From positions 393,501 to 457,500 of the forward strand of contig JAOTOL010001387.1 of the NCBI GenBank assembly GCA_034440575.1: DNA of 64,000 bases, in the 5' to 3' direction. Below, piece after piece: positions 1-11,068 of the stretch. Numbering within the stretch: the first letter of the stretch is position 1; every line of letters begins with the position of its first letter. The notes beneath the pieces were generated by a model. It worked only from the letters and a program-made list of their open reading frames with translations. It was not told the origin of the DNA and searched no databases. The DNA is from Imbricaverruca yamaguchii (Eukaryota > Arthropoda > Thecostraca > Neoverrucidae). The translations under genes and the position numbers were made by a program.

Positions 1-3000
1 TTAAGTGGCACCCATATCAACAACCTCGCTATTCTCATTGGTCTTCATAATGATAGGCCTGAAAGAACGCCTTGATATGCGTTATGAACTGGGTAGGGGC
101 GTAGTAACGATTTTGAAGTTGCGAGCAAGACTGCGGATGGCAGATCCAGTTGGGGAGCATTCAAGACCCTCAAGCCCCAAAGCGATATATTTGGTCCCCC
201 ATAATCATACAAGATTGAATTTTCTGGACGTTTTCCACATTGCATGATACAACTAGCATTTCAAAGCACCTCTTTCATATTAAGCTTTCATCTGTTTAGT
301 TATGAAAATCACTTTTTTGGTACTCTCTCTTTTCAAAACCGAGTCGGCTCCACCCAAACCGAGCTGCTGGATGTATCCTAGACTGCTGATCGATACTCCC
401 GCGGAAAATTGTCTATTTAGCTGGGTGGGCGGCAAGGAGTTGGCGGCGGCGTCGAACCACTGTTGGTGCCGGACTGTTGGTGCATCGTGCTATAAATGCG
501 CGTCAAATCGTTTGGCAGTCATGTCACCAAATGTAGCACAAAATTTCCAATTTATGGAGCTTTTTGAAATATTATTCTTCATTCTCAAGTATGTCCAATG
601 TTTTGAAAAAGAATGTCCTTGTCGGAAGCGGGTGCAAAGTGTTATCAAAAAGTTGGGGCATTGTCCTTTCAACTTTGGAGCTTGGTGGGGGAGGGCAGGC
701 GTCCACATAAGCCCCTGTTTCTATGCCCATGCTGCTGTGAGTACGAGAACACAGTGATCACCGAAACCATGCCCGCCATACATCCACAAATCCCGTCTGG
801 ATTTTTCTTCCTCACCAGTCGGCCTCTCAGTGATGCACAGACAAAAGTGCACAAACCTGCCAACTCGCCTACCAGCGTAGGTGACAGATATTGGCTGAAA
901 TTCTGCCGTTATTGTGATAGAATATCATTATTCGAAAAAGGAAAAATATTGACCACATAAGGAAGACATATCACTTCAGGAAAGATATATTAGCGCAAAA
1001 ATATGTCAGTTAGTTTATTTTTGGGAACTTCTCAAACCATTCGCTCATATTTCGGTAAGCTATCACTGTAATTTCGAAACAGGACATTTGTCAGCGCTAA
1101 CCCTTTTGGGACACATCCCGGTGTACAATGTCGGCTGCACACAGCCAGCTCCATCATGCTGAGCCATGGCGCAGCAGGCTGTCAGGAATGCCGTAACAGT
1201 TGACAGGGTTCGATTGCAGCGCAATTCCCGAACGTTTGTATGGGAAACGATGTACGACGCCAACGGGAGGATCTAAAAAACAGACACCATCTCACGTACA
1301 CCGTTCGACAGACACCATCTCGCAGACATGACCGGTCTCGATGACCCCTGCCTCGATCTCAATGAAACCTTCACCAAACGATCGGCTCTGTGCCAGAGGC
1401 GTGCGGCATGGACTTCGTGACCTTGGGTCAGGTCAAAGGTCACCAAATTGCCGAAAAGCAAAATTTTGGGCTTACATACATGGCCGATCTCTTGAATCGA
1501 TCAAAATGTGACAGGCTTATGGGTTTCAATGATTGTAGGTGACCTTCTTGACGTTTTGTGCACCTCTGCGCACAGAGGCACAGGCAGAATTTCCTTAAGA
1601 TATGATCCCGACGCAAATCCGACTCCTTACACCGAGAACACTTGCGGCGCGAAGCGCGCTGGAAATTTATGGTTTCTCGTGGTTCAAATTTCAAAATTGC
1701 TTGTCAATCCCGTGTATTAAAAAATATATATTCCGTTCGAGGGGATACGGATTTCACCTACCCCACCTTGTGGCTTTCGCCTGCCGTTTTCTAGCCCTTT
1801 GCGATAGATAGGAGCATGAAACTCGGTGACTGTCTTAGCTTTCTATAAATGCATTGTCTCGAAACTGAAAGTTGGCGATTACGTCAGAGGCGCCCCCAGG
1901 AGCGATAATTGGAGGCATATCCGAATGATTTTTGTGAATACTTAGGAACAGAACATGTATCTGAATATGTTCATTGCTCTACCCGTTCAGGTCATGGGTG
2001 TTTTTTCTCTGCTTTTGAGGGGGCTATTTCTCTCTGAATGTTGACTGTCTCCCAATAATGTCAACGTTTAACATAGGACCACTTGGAGTGTGACCCCTCC
2101 CCCAACTCATTTCGGCCCGCCCATTCCCTACATGTATTGTGCCTCCCACCATACTTTTCAGAAATCAAAGCTCCTGGTTCAGGTGATTATAGCTTGTAGT
2201 TCAACTGCTACCGCCTTGCTTACCTACGGAAGTGCTAACTTTGAACCTGATCGTGTCAGAGGCGTAACCAGGGAAATAAAAAATTGCGACAAGTGGCAGG
2301 TTTTCTCAAAGTGGTGTCATTTACGTTTGCGTTAGAAAGTTTGTACGGTGGAGCAGGATAAACTGTAATGTGCATCGCAAGCAGTGGTAAAGCGAACAAA
2401 TTTCTCAAGGGCGGATCAGGACCCCCACAGGTATGGTCAACAAATGTTTCCAGCGAAGGAAAAATTCGAACTTAGCTCATCCCAGGATAATATGTTCCCA
2501 CGTGGAAATTACTAGATCTGCCAATGGTCAGGTGCCTTCCTCGTATTACCTCCTGGTAACGCCTATGATCAAAACATATCCGTCGGTATTGATGGAATGC
2601 AGTGACACAGCCATAATTGTCTTAGTGGACGGACCCGATCCGCAAAAAGGTTATGAAATGGGAAAGTATTCAGAGCGCAAAGCGGCCAAAAATTCAGGGT
2701 TCTTGTGGTGAAAATCGCAAAAATTATTTTCTTCCATTTAGTATATTTTTGGTGCTAAGAGGCGAGCATCGTCCTCCGTTCCTTGGCTACGTCCTGACAG
2801 AATGTACAAAGAACAAAAAAATATGTGATTGTGACACTGGCTGCAACTAAGTGCTAGCAATGAGTAATAAATGATATCCACCAGCTTTAGCTTCCTGACT
2901 ACGCCATTGGCTGCTCAATATGCACGAGTATGATATAAAATGGTGTTTTGGACAACTAAGAGTAAATTACACCCAATCACTCACAATGCTAGCGGTGTAA

Positions 3001-3156
3001 AATGCATTCATAAAATGCTTGTAAAATCACAGTTCCAAGTGATTGGGATTGTGTGGATGCATTTCTCCTGACTACGCCTCTTGTGGCAGATCTCTTGGCT
3101 GCGCCTCTGGGAAAGTTATCGTTGAGGTCATCTTGATGACTCTCCCATTCATCACA
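1..3156. other. No recognised gene or repeat
   Basis: Open frames here are short (up to about 150 codons) and none resembles a protein family I know. I see no tandem array, inverted terminal repeat or tRNA-like promoter. I treat it as intergenic or intronic DNA. Confidence 0.4.
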
Positions 3157-4124
3157 TTAACACGCGCCCTGGAGGGGAGCGAAATCCGCCCACCCATCCG
3201 GGTTTTCGTAGATAACTGCCGATTTTACCGGCCGATATACGCAATTTATTCCGTACCTTCTTCGAAATGACCCGCGCATTGGTTAAAGCAAGGAAAATGA
3301 AAATCGGCCGTAACGTTTTTACGTTATGGTCCGTTAAAGTTTTTTACAAATCGCAGCGCCAGATCACAAAAATCTGCGCTGACGCGCTTCCCGTATATTC
3401 ACAAAATGGAAGTGTTCTTGACAACACTAAGCGACTTGTTTGATGCATATTGTTATGCTATATAATTTAAAAGTCATGTTAGGTCGCCGAGGTCATCACG
3501 ACAGGCTAATGCAACCAAACTTGGTCAACTGGAATGTTGTCATAAATGGAAATGACTGTCATGCGATTAATGTCACTTTGGATTCTACTCCCTACACATC
3601 CGAAATCTACTGTTTGTCACTGTGTGCCTAAGCGTTTCTATACTTTATTCATGTACTTCACTCCTTTCTTTGCGAATCCGATTGTGAGAGCCGCCCAACG
3701 GAGCAGTCAGGTGGGCAGCCCGGTTCCGGTAACTAAAGCAGGTAATGACCTGATACAGTGCTCCTATATATGTGACCTGAGGTCATATGGCGGATCTGGC
3801 ACATGTGTTGCATCATTAGTAATGTCCAAAATATCATTAATGACAATTTTGGAACATTTAAAGACAATTACAGCAATCCATAACAATGACAAGCCAAGCC
3901 ACGCAAAACCAGACAATTTTGCTATTTTGATCTCATTTTACCTTGAAGATATTGACCTAAGGTCACGAAATGTGCACACAATAGAGTTAACTATCGTGCC
4001 CATCAACCCTGCGAATTTCGTTGCTCTAGCCTTAATGGGAGCCGAGATCTTAGGGTGGGGCGGAATCCGCCCCCCCCCCCTCCAGTGCGCGTAAGTTTCA
4101 GAGGCCCTCCAGGGCGCGTGTTAA
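3157..4124 (+). mobile_element. CGC-TIR non-autonomous DNA transposon, copy A (full length)
   Basis: It begins TTAACACGCGCCCTGGAGG at 3157 and ends with the exact inverse of that sequence, closing on TTAA at 4121-4124. Sub-terminal G/C-rich blocks (GCGAAATCCGCCCACCC on the left, GGCGGAATCCGCCCC on the right) match the other copies. The interior has no transposase, so its open frames are incidental. Two everted AGGTCA pairs (TGACCTGAGGTCA at 3773-3785, TGACCTAAGGTCA at 3953-3965) lie in the right half. The closing TTAA is also the opening TTAA of the next copy. TTAA flanks fit piggyBac or Kolobok; a 3-bp TTA/TAA duplication (PIF/Harbinger) cannot be excluded without an empty site. Confidence 0.88.
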
Positions 4125-5470
4125 CACGCGCCCTGGAGGGGGGGGGCGAAATCCGCCCACCCCTCCGGTTTTTCGTAGATAACTCCAGATTTTACCGGCC
4201 GATATGCGCCATTGTTTGTTTACCTGCCAATAAGTGACAGGCGCGTTGTTTTAAGTAAGAAAAATGAAAATCTACCGAAAATATTTCGAGTTAAGGGTCG
4301 CTAAAGTCAAAAAAATTCCCTGCACCAGATCACAAATATCGTCGCTGATGCGCTCCGGTATATTAGCAAAAAGGAAGTGTTCTTGGCAAAACTAGCGACT
4401 TGTTTGATGTACATTGTCATGCTACATTGTTCCAGAGTCATGTCAAGTCACCGAGGTCAAGTCAGGTCAAGTTCATAACAGGTTAACATACGCCCTAGAG
4501 GGGGTATGGCGAAATCCGCCAATCCTTCCGATTTTTCGTACATAACTCCATATTGTTCCGGTCGATATACGCCAAATGTATCGCGTACCTACTTAGAAAT
4601 GACCGGCGCATTGTTTAAAGCAAGAAAAGTGAAAATCGGCCGAGAAGTTTTCAAGTTAGGGGCCGTTAACGTAAAAACAATTCACAGCGCCAGACCACAA
4701 AAATCGGCGCTGATGCGCTTCCCGTATATTGGCAATAGGGAAGTGTTCTTGACAACACTAGCGACTGTTTCATGCATATTGTTATGCTATGTAATTTAAA
4801 AGTCATGTTAGGTCGCCGAGGTCAAGTGAGGTCAAGTTCACGACATGCTAATGGAGCCAAACTTGGTCAACTGGAATGTGTCATAAATGGAAATGACTGT
4901 CATGCGATTGATGTCACTTTACATGTTACTCCCTATACATCCCGAAATCTACTGTTTGTCATTGTGTGCCTAAGCATTTCCATACTTTATTCATGTATTT
5001 CACTCCTTTATTTGCGAAGCAGATTGTGCCGAGCCGCCCAACGGAGCAGTCGGGATGAGAGCCCGGTTCCGGTAACTGGAGCAGGTAAGGACCTAATAAA
5101 GTGCTCCTATATAGGTGACCTGAGGTCAAATGGCGGATCTGACATCTGTATTGCATCATTAGTAATGTCCAAAACATCATTAATGCCAATGTTGGGGTAT
5201 TTAAACACAACCACAGCGATCCATAACAATGACAAGCCAAGCCACGCAAAACCAGAACATTTTGCTATTTTGACCTCATTTGACCTTGAAGATATTGACC
5301 TAAGGTCATGAACTTTGCACACAATAGAGTTCACTATCGTGCCCATCCACCCTGTGAATTTCGTTGCTCTAGCCTTCATAGGAGCTGAGATCTTAGGGGG
5401 GCGGAATCCGCCCCCCCCCCCACCCCTCTAGGGCGCGTTATTTTCAGAGGCCCTCCAGGGCGCGTGTTAA
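4121..5470 (+). mobile_element. CGC-TIR composite transposon, copy B (truncated) joined to copy C (complete)
   Basis: Positions 4121-4486 are the left third of a CGC-TIR element, from its left terminus to an internal TTAA following ACAGG. At that TTAA (4483-4486) a second, complete element starts (TTAACATACGCCCTAGAGG) and runs to TTAA at 5467-5470. The right two thirds of the first element are absent. The whole is 1,350 bp with one left and one right terminus, so it could move as a unit. The same junction occurs at 9423-9426. The second element carries direct AGGTCA half-sites spaced by 4 bp (4819-4834) and everted pairs at 5116-5128 and 5296-5308. Confidence 0.85.
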
Positions 5471-5600
5471 GTCATCTGTCGTAATACGCCGGCCTGCGCG
5501 CGCACCAACGATCTGCCACCTAGTGGCATCCCCGCGAGGCTAGGCAGGCGATGCACGACTCTGTCCCGCGGCCTCCACAGCGCCGACGGCACGCGAGCGT

Positions 5601-7065
5601 GTGGGCGCGTCGCTGTCGATGTGGGCGCGTCGGTGTCGATGTGGGCGCGTCGGTGTCGATGTGGGCGCGTCGGTGTCGATGTGGGCGCCTCGATGTCGAT
5701 GTGGGCGCGTCGGTGTCGATGTGGACGCCTCGATGTCGATGTGGGCGCGTCGGTGTTGATGCGGGCGCGTCGCTGTCGATGTGGGCGCGTCGGTGTCGAT
5801 GTGGGCGCGTCGGTGTCGATGTGGGCGCCTCGATGTCGATGTGGGCGCGTCGGTGTCGATGTGGACGCCTCGATGTCGATGTGGGCGCGTCGGTGTCGAT
5901 GCGGGCGCGTCGGTGTCGATGTGGGCGCGTCGGTGTCGATGTGGGTGCGGCGGTGTCGATGTGGGCGCCTCGATGTCGATGTGGGCGCGTCGGTGTCGAT
6001 GTGGACGCCTCGATGTCGATGTGGGCGCGTCGGTGTCGATGTGGGGGCGGCGGTGTCGATGTGGGCGCGTCGGTGTCGATGTGGGCGTCTCGATGTCGAT
6101 GTGGGCGCGTCGGTGTCGATGTGGGCGCGTCGGTGTCGATGTGGACGCCTCGATGTCGATGTGGGCGCGTCGGTGTCGATGTGGGCGCGTCGGTGTCGAT
6201 GTGGGCGCGTCGGTGTCGATGTGGGCGAATCGGTGTCGATGTGGGCGCGTCGGTGTCGATGTGGGCGCATCGGTGTCGATGCGGGCGCGTCGGTGTCGAT
6301 GCGGGCGCGTCGGTGTCGATGTGGACGCGTCGGTGTCGATGTGGACGCCTCGATGTCGATGTGGGCGCGTCGGTGTCGATGTGGGCGCGTCGGTGTCGAT
6401 GTGGGCGCGTCGGTGTCGATGTGGGCGAATCGGTGTCGATGTGGGCGCGTCGGTGTCGATGTGGGCGCATCGGTGTCGATGCGGGCGCGTCGGTGTCGAT
6501 GCGGGCGCGTCGGTGTCGATGTGGGCGCGTCGGTGTCGATGTGGGCGCGTCGGTGTCGATGTGGGCGCATCGGTGTCGATGTGGGCGCGTCGGTGTCGAT
6601 GTGGGCGCATCGGTGTCGATGCGGGCGCGTCGGTGTCGATGCGGGCGCGTCGGTGTCGATGTGGACGCGGCGGTGTCGATGTGGACGCGTCGGTGTCGAT
6701 GCGGGCGCGTCGGTGTCGATGTGGACGCGGCGGTGTCGATGCGGGCGCGTCGGTGTCGATGTGGGCGCGTCGGTGTCGATGCTGGCGCGTCGGTGTCGAT
6801 GTGGACGCGTCGGTGTCGATGCGGGCGCGTCGGTGTCGAGTGGCGCGGCGGTGTCGAGTGGACGCGGCGGTGTCGAGTGGACGCGGCGGTGTCGATGCGG
6901 GCGTCGGTGCGTGGGCGGTGTCGATGGGCGGTGTCGATGCGGGGCGTGGTGTCGTGTGGCGCGCGGTGTCGATGCGGGGCGTGGTGTCGATGTGGACCGG
7001 CGGTGTCGATGTGGACGCGGCGGTGTCGATGCGGGCACGTCGGTGTCGATGTGGGCGCGGCGGTG
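5601..7065. repeat. 20-bp CpG-rich minisatellite, about 62 regular units plus a degenerate end
   Basis: The unit is GTGGGCGCGTCGGTGTCGAT. From 5601 to 6840 the 20-bp phase is kept without one insertion or deletion, giving 62 units. From 6840 to about 7065 units become short and irregular. Main variants change GCGCGTCGG to GCGCCTCGA, or GTGGGC to GTGGAC and GCGGGC. Each unit carries about four CpGs. The unit has no stop codon in any phase on either strand, so 350-626-codon frames run through it on both strands. I read these as artefacts rather than a His/Arg-rich or Cys/Arg-rich protein gene. Confidence 0.95.
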
Positions 7066-7950
7066 TTGGTGCCTGATCTTGGACCCGAGTCGCCGCGGTG
7101 CAACAGCTTGCGTCTGTGTGGTAGAAGAAGTACGCGTCGCAGTCGGATGTCGGTGTGACAGGAGAACCAGGCGGCGCACGGCTGTGAACAGTGGCGGATC
7201 CAGGAATTTTACAAGGGGGTCGTGCAGAATATTGGTCTCCGTTCTCGCACTGAAAGCTTTCTTATTATTCAAAATTGCGTTCACCAAAATGATGCAGGGA
7301 GAGGGAAGGGCGCTCTGAAATTGTCTGGGTGGCATTACAAGCGGCATCTTACCGTAACTGGTGTTCGTGTTTGTGGGTTTGGGAATGTGGAGACAGTTTG
7401 CAGCTCACATTTTTCGATCAATCCAAGCCTCTCTTGTTGTGAACGCGATCCTACTTAGGATAGGGTAAAACATAAACTTTTTGTTCGACGCACAATACTA
7501 TTGTCATAAAAATTGTGCAACACTGCTAAACAATTTGCAAACTATTGACTCAATCCGAGAACTAGCAGTCGCGCCTTTGCACCGTACTCACTTGTTGTCG
7601 GCCCAGGGCCGTTCACCGGTCGCTCGGAGGCCTCCAGGAGCGTCCAACGCCTAGTGTCATGGCCTGTGTTGAAACACGCGTTCAGCCTGGATCTGTTCGG
7701 GTGCCGAGGGCGAGTCACGACACCACGCTCTTCACCTGGCTCTGCCACTGGCTGTGAACGCCGCCTCAGCCGAGCGTCTCCCGGTCACAGTCGTCGGTGC
7801 GAGGAGACGACCAAGCTTCGCCCAGCGATGCACTGGATGCAAAGCGGCTGTGGCCCGCTGATGACACGGACGCGGGCTGAATGCAGCCTTGGGTATGACG
7901 TGTCGGGCATGTGCGGACTGTGGCCTGGGCTGTGAGCTGCCTGTGACTCG
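7066..7950. other. Unassigned DNA with a transposon-end-like motif
   Basis: At 7191-7206 the sequence AGTGGCGGATCCAGG resembles a motif often seen at the termini of small animal DNA transposons, but I found no matching inverted end nearby. No recognisable coding sequence. Confidence 0.25.
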
Positions 7951-8113
7951 GCTGTGACCTGGCTGACTCAGCGGCGGCGGCGCACCGTGCACGACTGGAG
8001 ATGCTGCGGCGCGCCCTGGACGCCTGGCGGCGTCGGCTGTGACCTGGCTGACTCAGCGGCGGCGGCGCACCCTGCACGACTGGAGATGCTGCGCCGTGCC
8101 CTGGACGGCTGAG
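7951..8113. repeat. 85-bp tandem duplication
   Basis: A block beginning GCTGTGACCTGGCTGACTCA at 7951 recurs at 8036, with only a few substitutions and a shorter second copy. It includes a (CGG) run and an ACGACTGGAGATGCTGCG core. Confidence 0.8.
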
Positions 8114-8274
8114 CCGACCGGAGGCCCGGTGTCGCGCCGTGCTCGGGACGTCCGAAAAGTCTGCCCACTGACACAACGACCACTGACAGCCGTTCGGCGA
8201 CAGAGGTCGGCGCTGCGCAGCTGGCTTCAGACGACCTGACACTCACACTGTAAGCCACGCCTGACCTGCACCAC

Positions 8275-8385
8275 CGAGAGACAGAGAGAAAGAAAGAGAG
8301 AGAGATAGAGGGGGAAGAGAAGAGAGAGAGGGGAAGAGAAGAGAGAGAGGGGGAAGAGAAGAGAGAGAGAGGAGAGAGAGATTGC
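8275..8385. repeat. GA-rich microsatellite
   Basis: About 110 bp of almost pure purine built from GAGA runs with GGGGAAGAGAAGA interruptions. Confidence 0.9.
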
Positions 8386-8428
8386 GCGTATATAGTGCAC
8401 GTGTAGCTAACCTAGCCAGTTAAGTTTA

Positions 8429-9746
8429 TTAACAAGCGCCCTGGAGGCCTCTTAAAATTACGCGCACTGGAGGGGGGCGGATTCCGTCCCCCCTAATATC
8501 TCGGGTTCTATTAAGGCTAGATCTCGACTCCTATTAAGCTATTAAGGCTAGCAACGAAATTTACAGGGTGGGTGGGTACGGCAGTGAACTCTATTGTGTG
8601 CAAATTGCATGACTTTAGGCCAATATCTTCAAGGCCAAATGAGGTCAAAATATCACAAAATTTCTCGTTTTGCGTGGCTTGGCTTGTCATTGTTACGGAT
8701 CTCTGTGATTATGTTCAAGTGCTCCACAATTACCATTAATGATGTGTTGAACATTACTAATGATGCAATGTCGATGTCAGATCCGGCATTTGACCTCAGG
8801 ACGCATATATAGGAGCACTTTATCAGGTCATTACCTGCTCCAGTCACTGGAACCGGGCTTCCCACCCGACTGCTCAGTTGGGCGGCTCGGCTCAATCGGC
8901 TTCGCAAAGGAAGGAGTGAAATAAATGAATAAAGTATGGAAGCGCTTAGGCACACAATAACAAACAGTTGATTTCCGGATGTGCAGGGAGTAACATGCAA
9001 AGTGACATCAATCGCATGACAGTTATTCGCATTTATGACAACATTCCACTTGACCAAGTTTGGTTCCTGTCGTGAACTTAACCTGATTTGACCTCGGCGA
9101 CCTAACATTACTTTTAAGGTATATATCATAACAATATGCATCAAATAAGTCGCTAGTGTTGTCAAGAACACTTCCCTTTTGTCAATATACGGGAAGCGTA
9201 TTAGCGCCGATTCTTGTAGTCTGGTGCTGTGAATTTGTTTTGCTTTAACGGCCCCCCACTTGAAAAATGTTCGCCCGATATTCATTTGTCTTGCCTTACG
9301 CAATGCGCCGGTCATTTCTAAGCCGGTACCCAAAAGTGGCGTATATCGGCTGGTACAATATGGAGTTGTGTACAAAATATTGGAGGGGTGGCCAGATTTT
9401 GCCCTCCTGTACAGGGCGTGTGTTAACCTGTCATGAACTTGACCTGACTTGACCCCGGTGACCTCACATGACTTTGAAACAATACAGCATGACAATATAC
9501 ATCAAACAAGTCGCTAGTGTTGCCAAGAACACTTCATTTTTGCCAATAAACGGGAGGCGCATCAGCGCCGATGTTTGTGGTCCGGCGCTGAACAATTTGT
9601 TTGACGTTAACGACCCCTAACTCGAAAAATGTTCGGTCGATTTTCTTTTTTCTTCCTTTAAACAACGTGCGGGTCATTTTTAAGCAGGTACACAAACCGG
9701 AGGGTGGGCCGATTTCACCGCCTCCCCCCTCCTGGGCGCGTGCTAA
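8429..9746 (-). mobile_element. CGC-TIR composite transposon, copy D (complete) joined to copy E (truncated)
   Basis: Read on the minus strand, the element opens at 9746 with TTAGCACGCGCCC and runs to an internal TTAA at 9426-9423. There a complete copy starts (TTAACACACGCCCTG) and continues to TTAA at 8432-8429. The junction is at the same internal site as in the 4121-5470 composite, so the two are probably copies of one rearranged progenitor. Total length is 1,318 bp. The 9746 terminus abuts a LINE ORF1 remnant immediately after an Arg-Cys-Phe codon string. Confidence 0.85.
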
Positions 9747-9749
9747 AAC

Positions 9750-10565
9750 AGCGGAGGAGATTAGGAATAAAGACACGGACTTGGAATCGTATGTATCCGG
9801 CGAGGAGGGTCTTGGGAAGAGTAATAGAGTTGAAGGTAAGGACAAGGAGGTTCGTATCACGTCTCTGGCCGTCTTTGAAGGGCATGATGCGGCGGACGTG
9901 GGTCACCACCTCCGGCCTGAGCTCCGCTTGAATATCCGCCTCCGACATGAAGCGGACTCCGGCGCGAAAATGGTGCCCTTGGTGGTGTTGCGGTTGGAAT
10001 GGAGAAAAATTGTGACGAAATTACCACAAAATGTGGTGGTGCGTAGGAGGACTTTGGTCTGGGCTCTCGTATGGGTTTTTATGGCAAGGGCTCCGTTGGC
10101 AGGGGCTTTGGTGTCAGGATTGGCTAAGGAGCATATGGCGAGGAGTTGTTTCGTCGGACAGAAAACGTTGATACGGCGGAAGGAAACGGTTTCCTCGACA
10201 GGCTTGACTACTACGTAGGAGCCAGCACTGTCAAGGTAGGGTTCGATGGGTTGGATGGGTTCAGGTGGAGAGGGCGTGGTCTGGTTCGAGCTTGGATCAG
10301 CGGCGTGGAGAGTGATGGTCTGGTTCGGGTTGCGAGACGAAGTCGTTGTCTTTGGACGGGCAGGGGTCGGTGATGCACAGAGGGCTTCTATGGCATCATC
10401 CAAGGGAATAGTCCGGCGCGGGTCATCAACGGTCTGATCTAGTGAGAGAGCATCAGGGGCAAAGTCCGTGTTCGCGTGATGGTCAGGTGTGGTCGGAGGC
10501 GGGAATTCCGAGTCCGAGTCCGTTGGCTAGTATGGGTCAGCGTCCTCCTTCCCCTTTTTCCCCAT
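9750..10565 (-). pseudogene. Non-LTR retrotransposon ORF1 (Gag-like) remnant
   Basis: Resembles the nucleic-acid-binding ORF1 protein of Jockey/I-type LINEs, which packages element RNA. A plausible start ATG is at 10565-10563. An in-frame TAG follows as codon 13 (10529-10527). The frame is then open through a Pro/Ser/Thr-rich N-terminal part to about 9948. A one-base shift moves the reading to a second frame starting MSEADIQAEL, which contains VVTHVRRI, LVLTFNSITLP and VFIPNLLRCF. In the family the last motif leads straight into CCHC zinc knuckles. Here it is cut off after RCF by the CGC-TIR terminus at 9746. The knuckles and any downstream ORF2 are absent. Assignment is from remembered motif order. 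The start is inferred from the downstream frame. Confidence 0.6.
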
Positions 10566-10953
10566 CACGGGGAAAACCCCTACCCAACGAAGGGTAAATA
10601 AACGCAATGAACAAAGGGAACTGAAATACAACGACGACGAAAATCGAGTGGGGTGACGGGTGTCACCCCCTAGAAAGCTAAGTAGAAACAGAGCGACATC
10701 TGAATGAAAATGAAAACATAAACTGATTCAACGAGCAGTCAAGCACGCCAAAACTGGCAGGGCAGAGTGATTAGTGGCTCTCGATATTCTCGAGCTAGTC
10801 AGTACTGAACACTCCATGAACCTAACCGAAAGCTTCCTCAATATCAATCACGATACCGGTGAGATACTCGATAGTGTAATGTCCATCACAATTGTCTCGG
10901 AACCGACTAGTTTTGAAGTCCAATTTGTGTTAGTTGGTGAACATATATGTTTA

Positions 10954-10981
10954 CGGAGACGCGAATATATTCGCGTCTCCG
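10954..10981. repeat. Perfect 28-bp palindrome without spacer
   Basis: Half-site CGGAGACGCGAATA is followed directly by its exact complement. The motif is GC-rich at the outside and AT-rich at the centre. It lies in otherwise unassigned DNA, 88 bp left of a CGC-TIR fragment. Confidence 0.95.
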
Positions 10982-11068
10982 CCACCAACATTCCGTTAGT
11001 AAGCGGCAGCCATGTGCAGCTAGATGCTTCTAAGCACAAGTTTGCCTTTATCTCTGATTAGCACGTTT

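Noticed and set aside
302..757. 151-codon frame with a hydrophobic, Cys-containing start
   Set aside because: No family resemblance, no splice or promoter context, and overlapping frames on the other strand; chance is likeliest.
3546..4094. 182-codon frame, and similar frames in other CGC-TIR copies
   Set aside because: The frames are not conserved between copies of the transposon and resemble no protein, so the element is non-coding.
7191..7206. AGTGGCGGATCCAGG as a transposon end
   Set aside because: No matching inverted end or target duplication nearby; similar lone motifs at about 29770 and 50390 were also unpaired.
5467..7347. 626-codon minus-strand frame and several 350-565-codon frames on both strands
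   Set aside because: They coincide with the 20-bp minisatellite, whose unit has no stop codon in any phase on either strand, so open frames are automatic.
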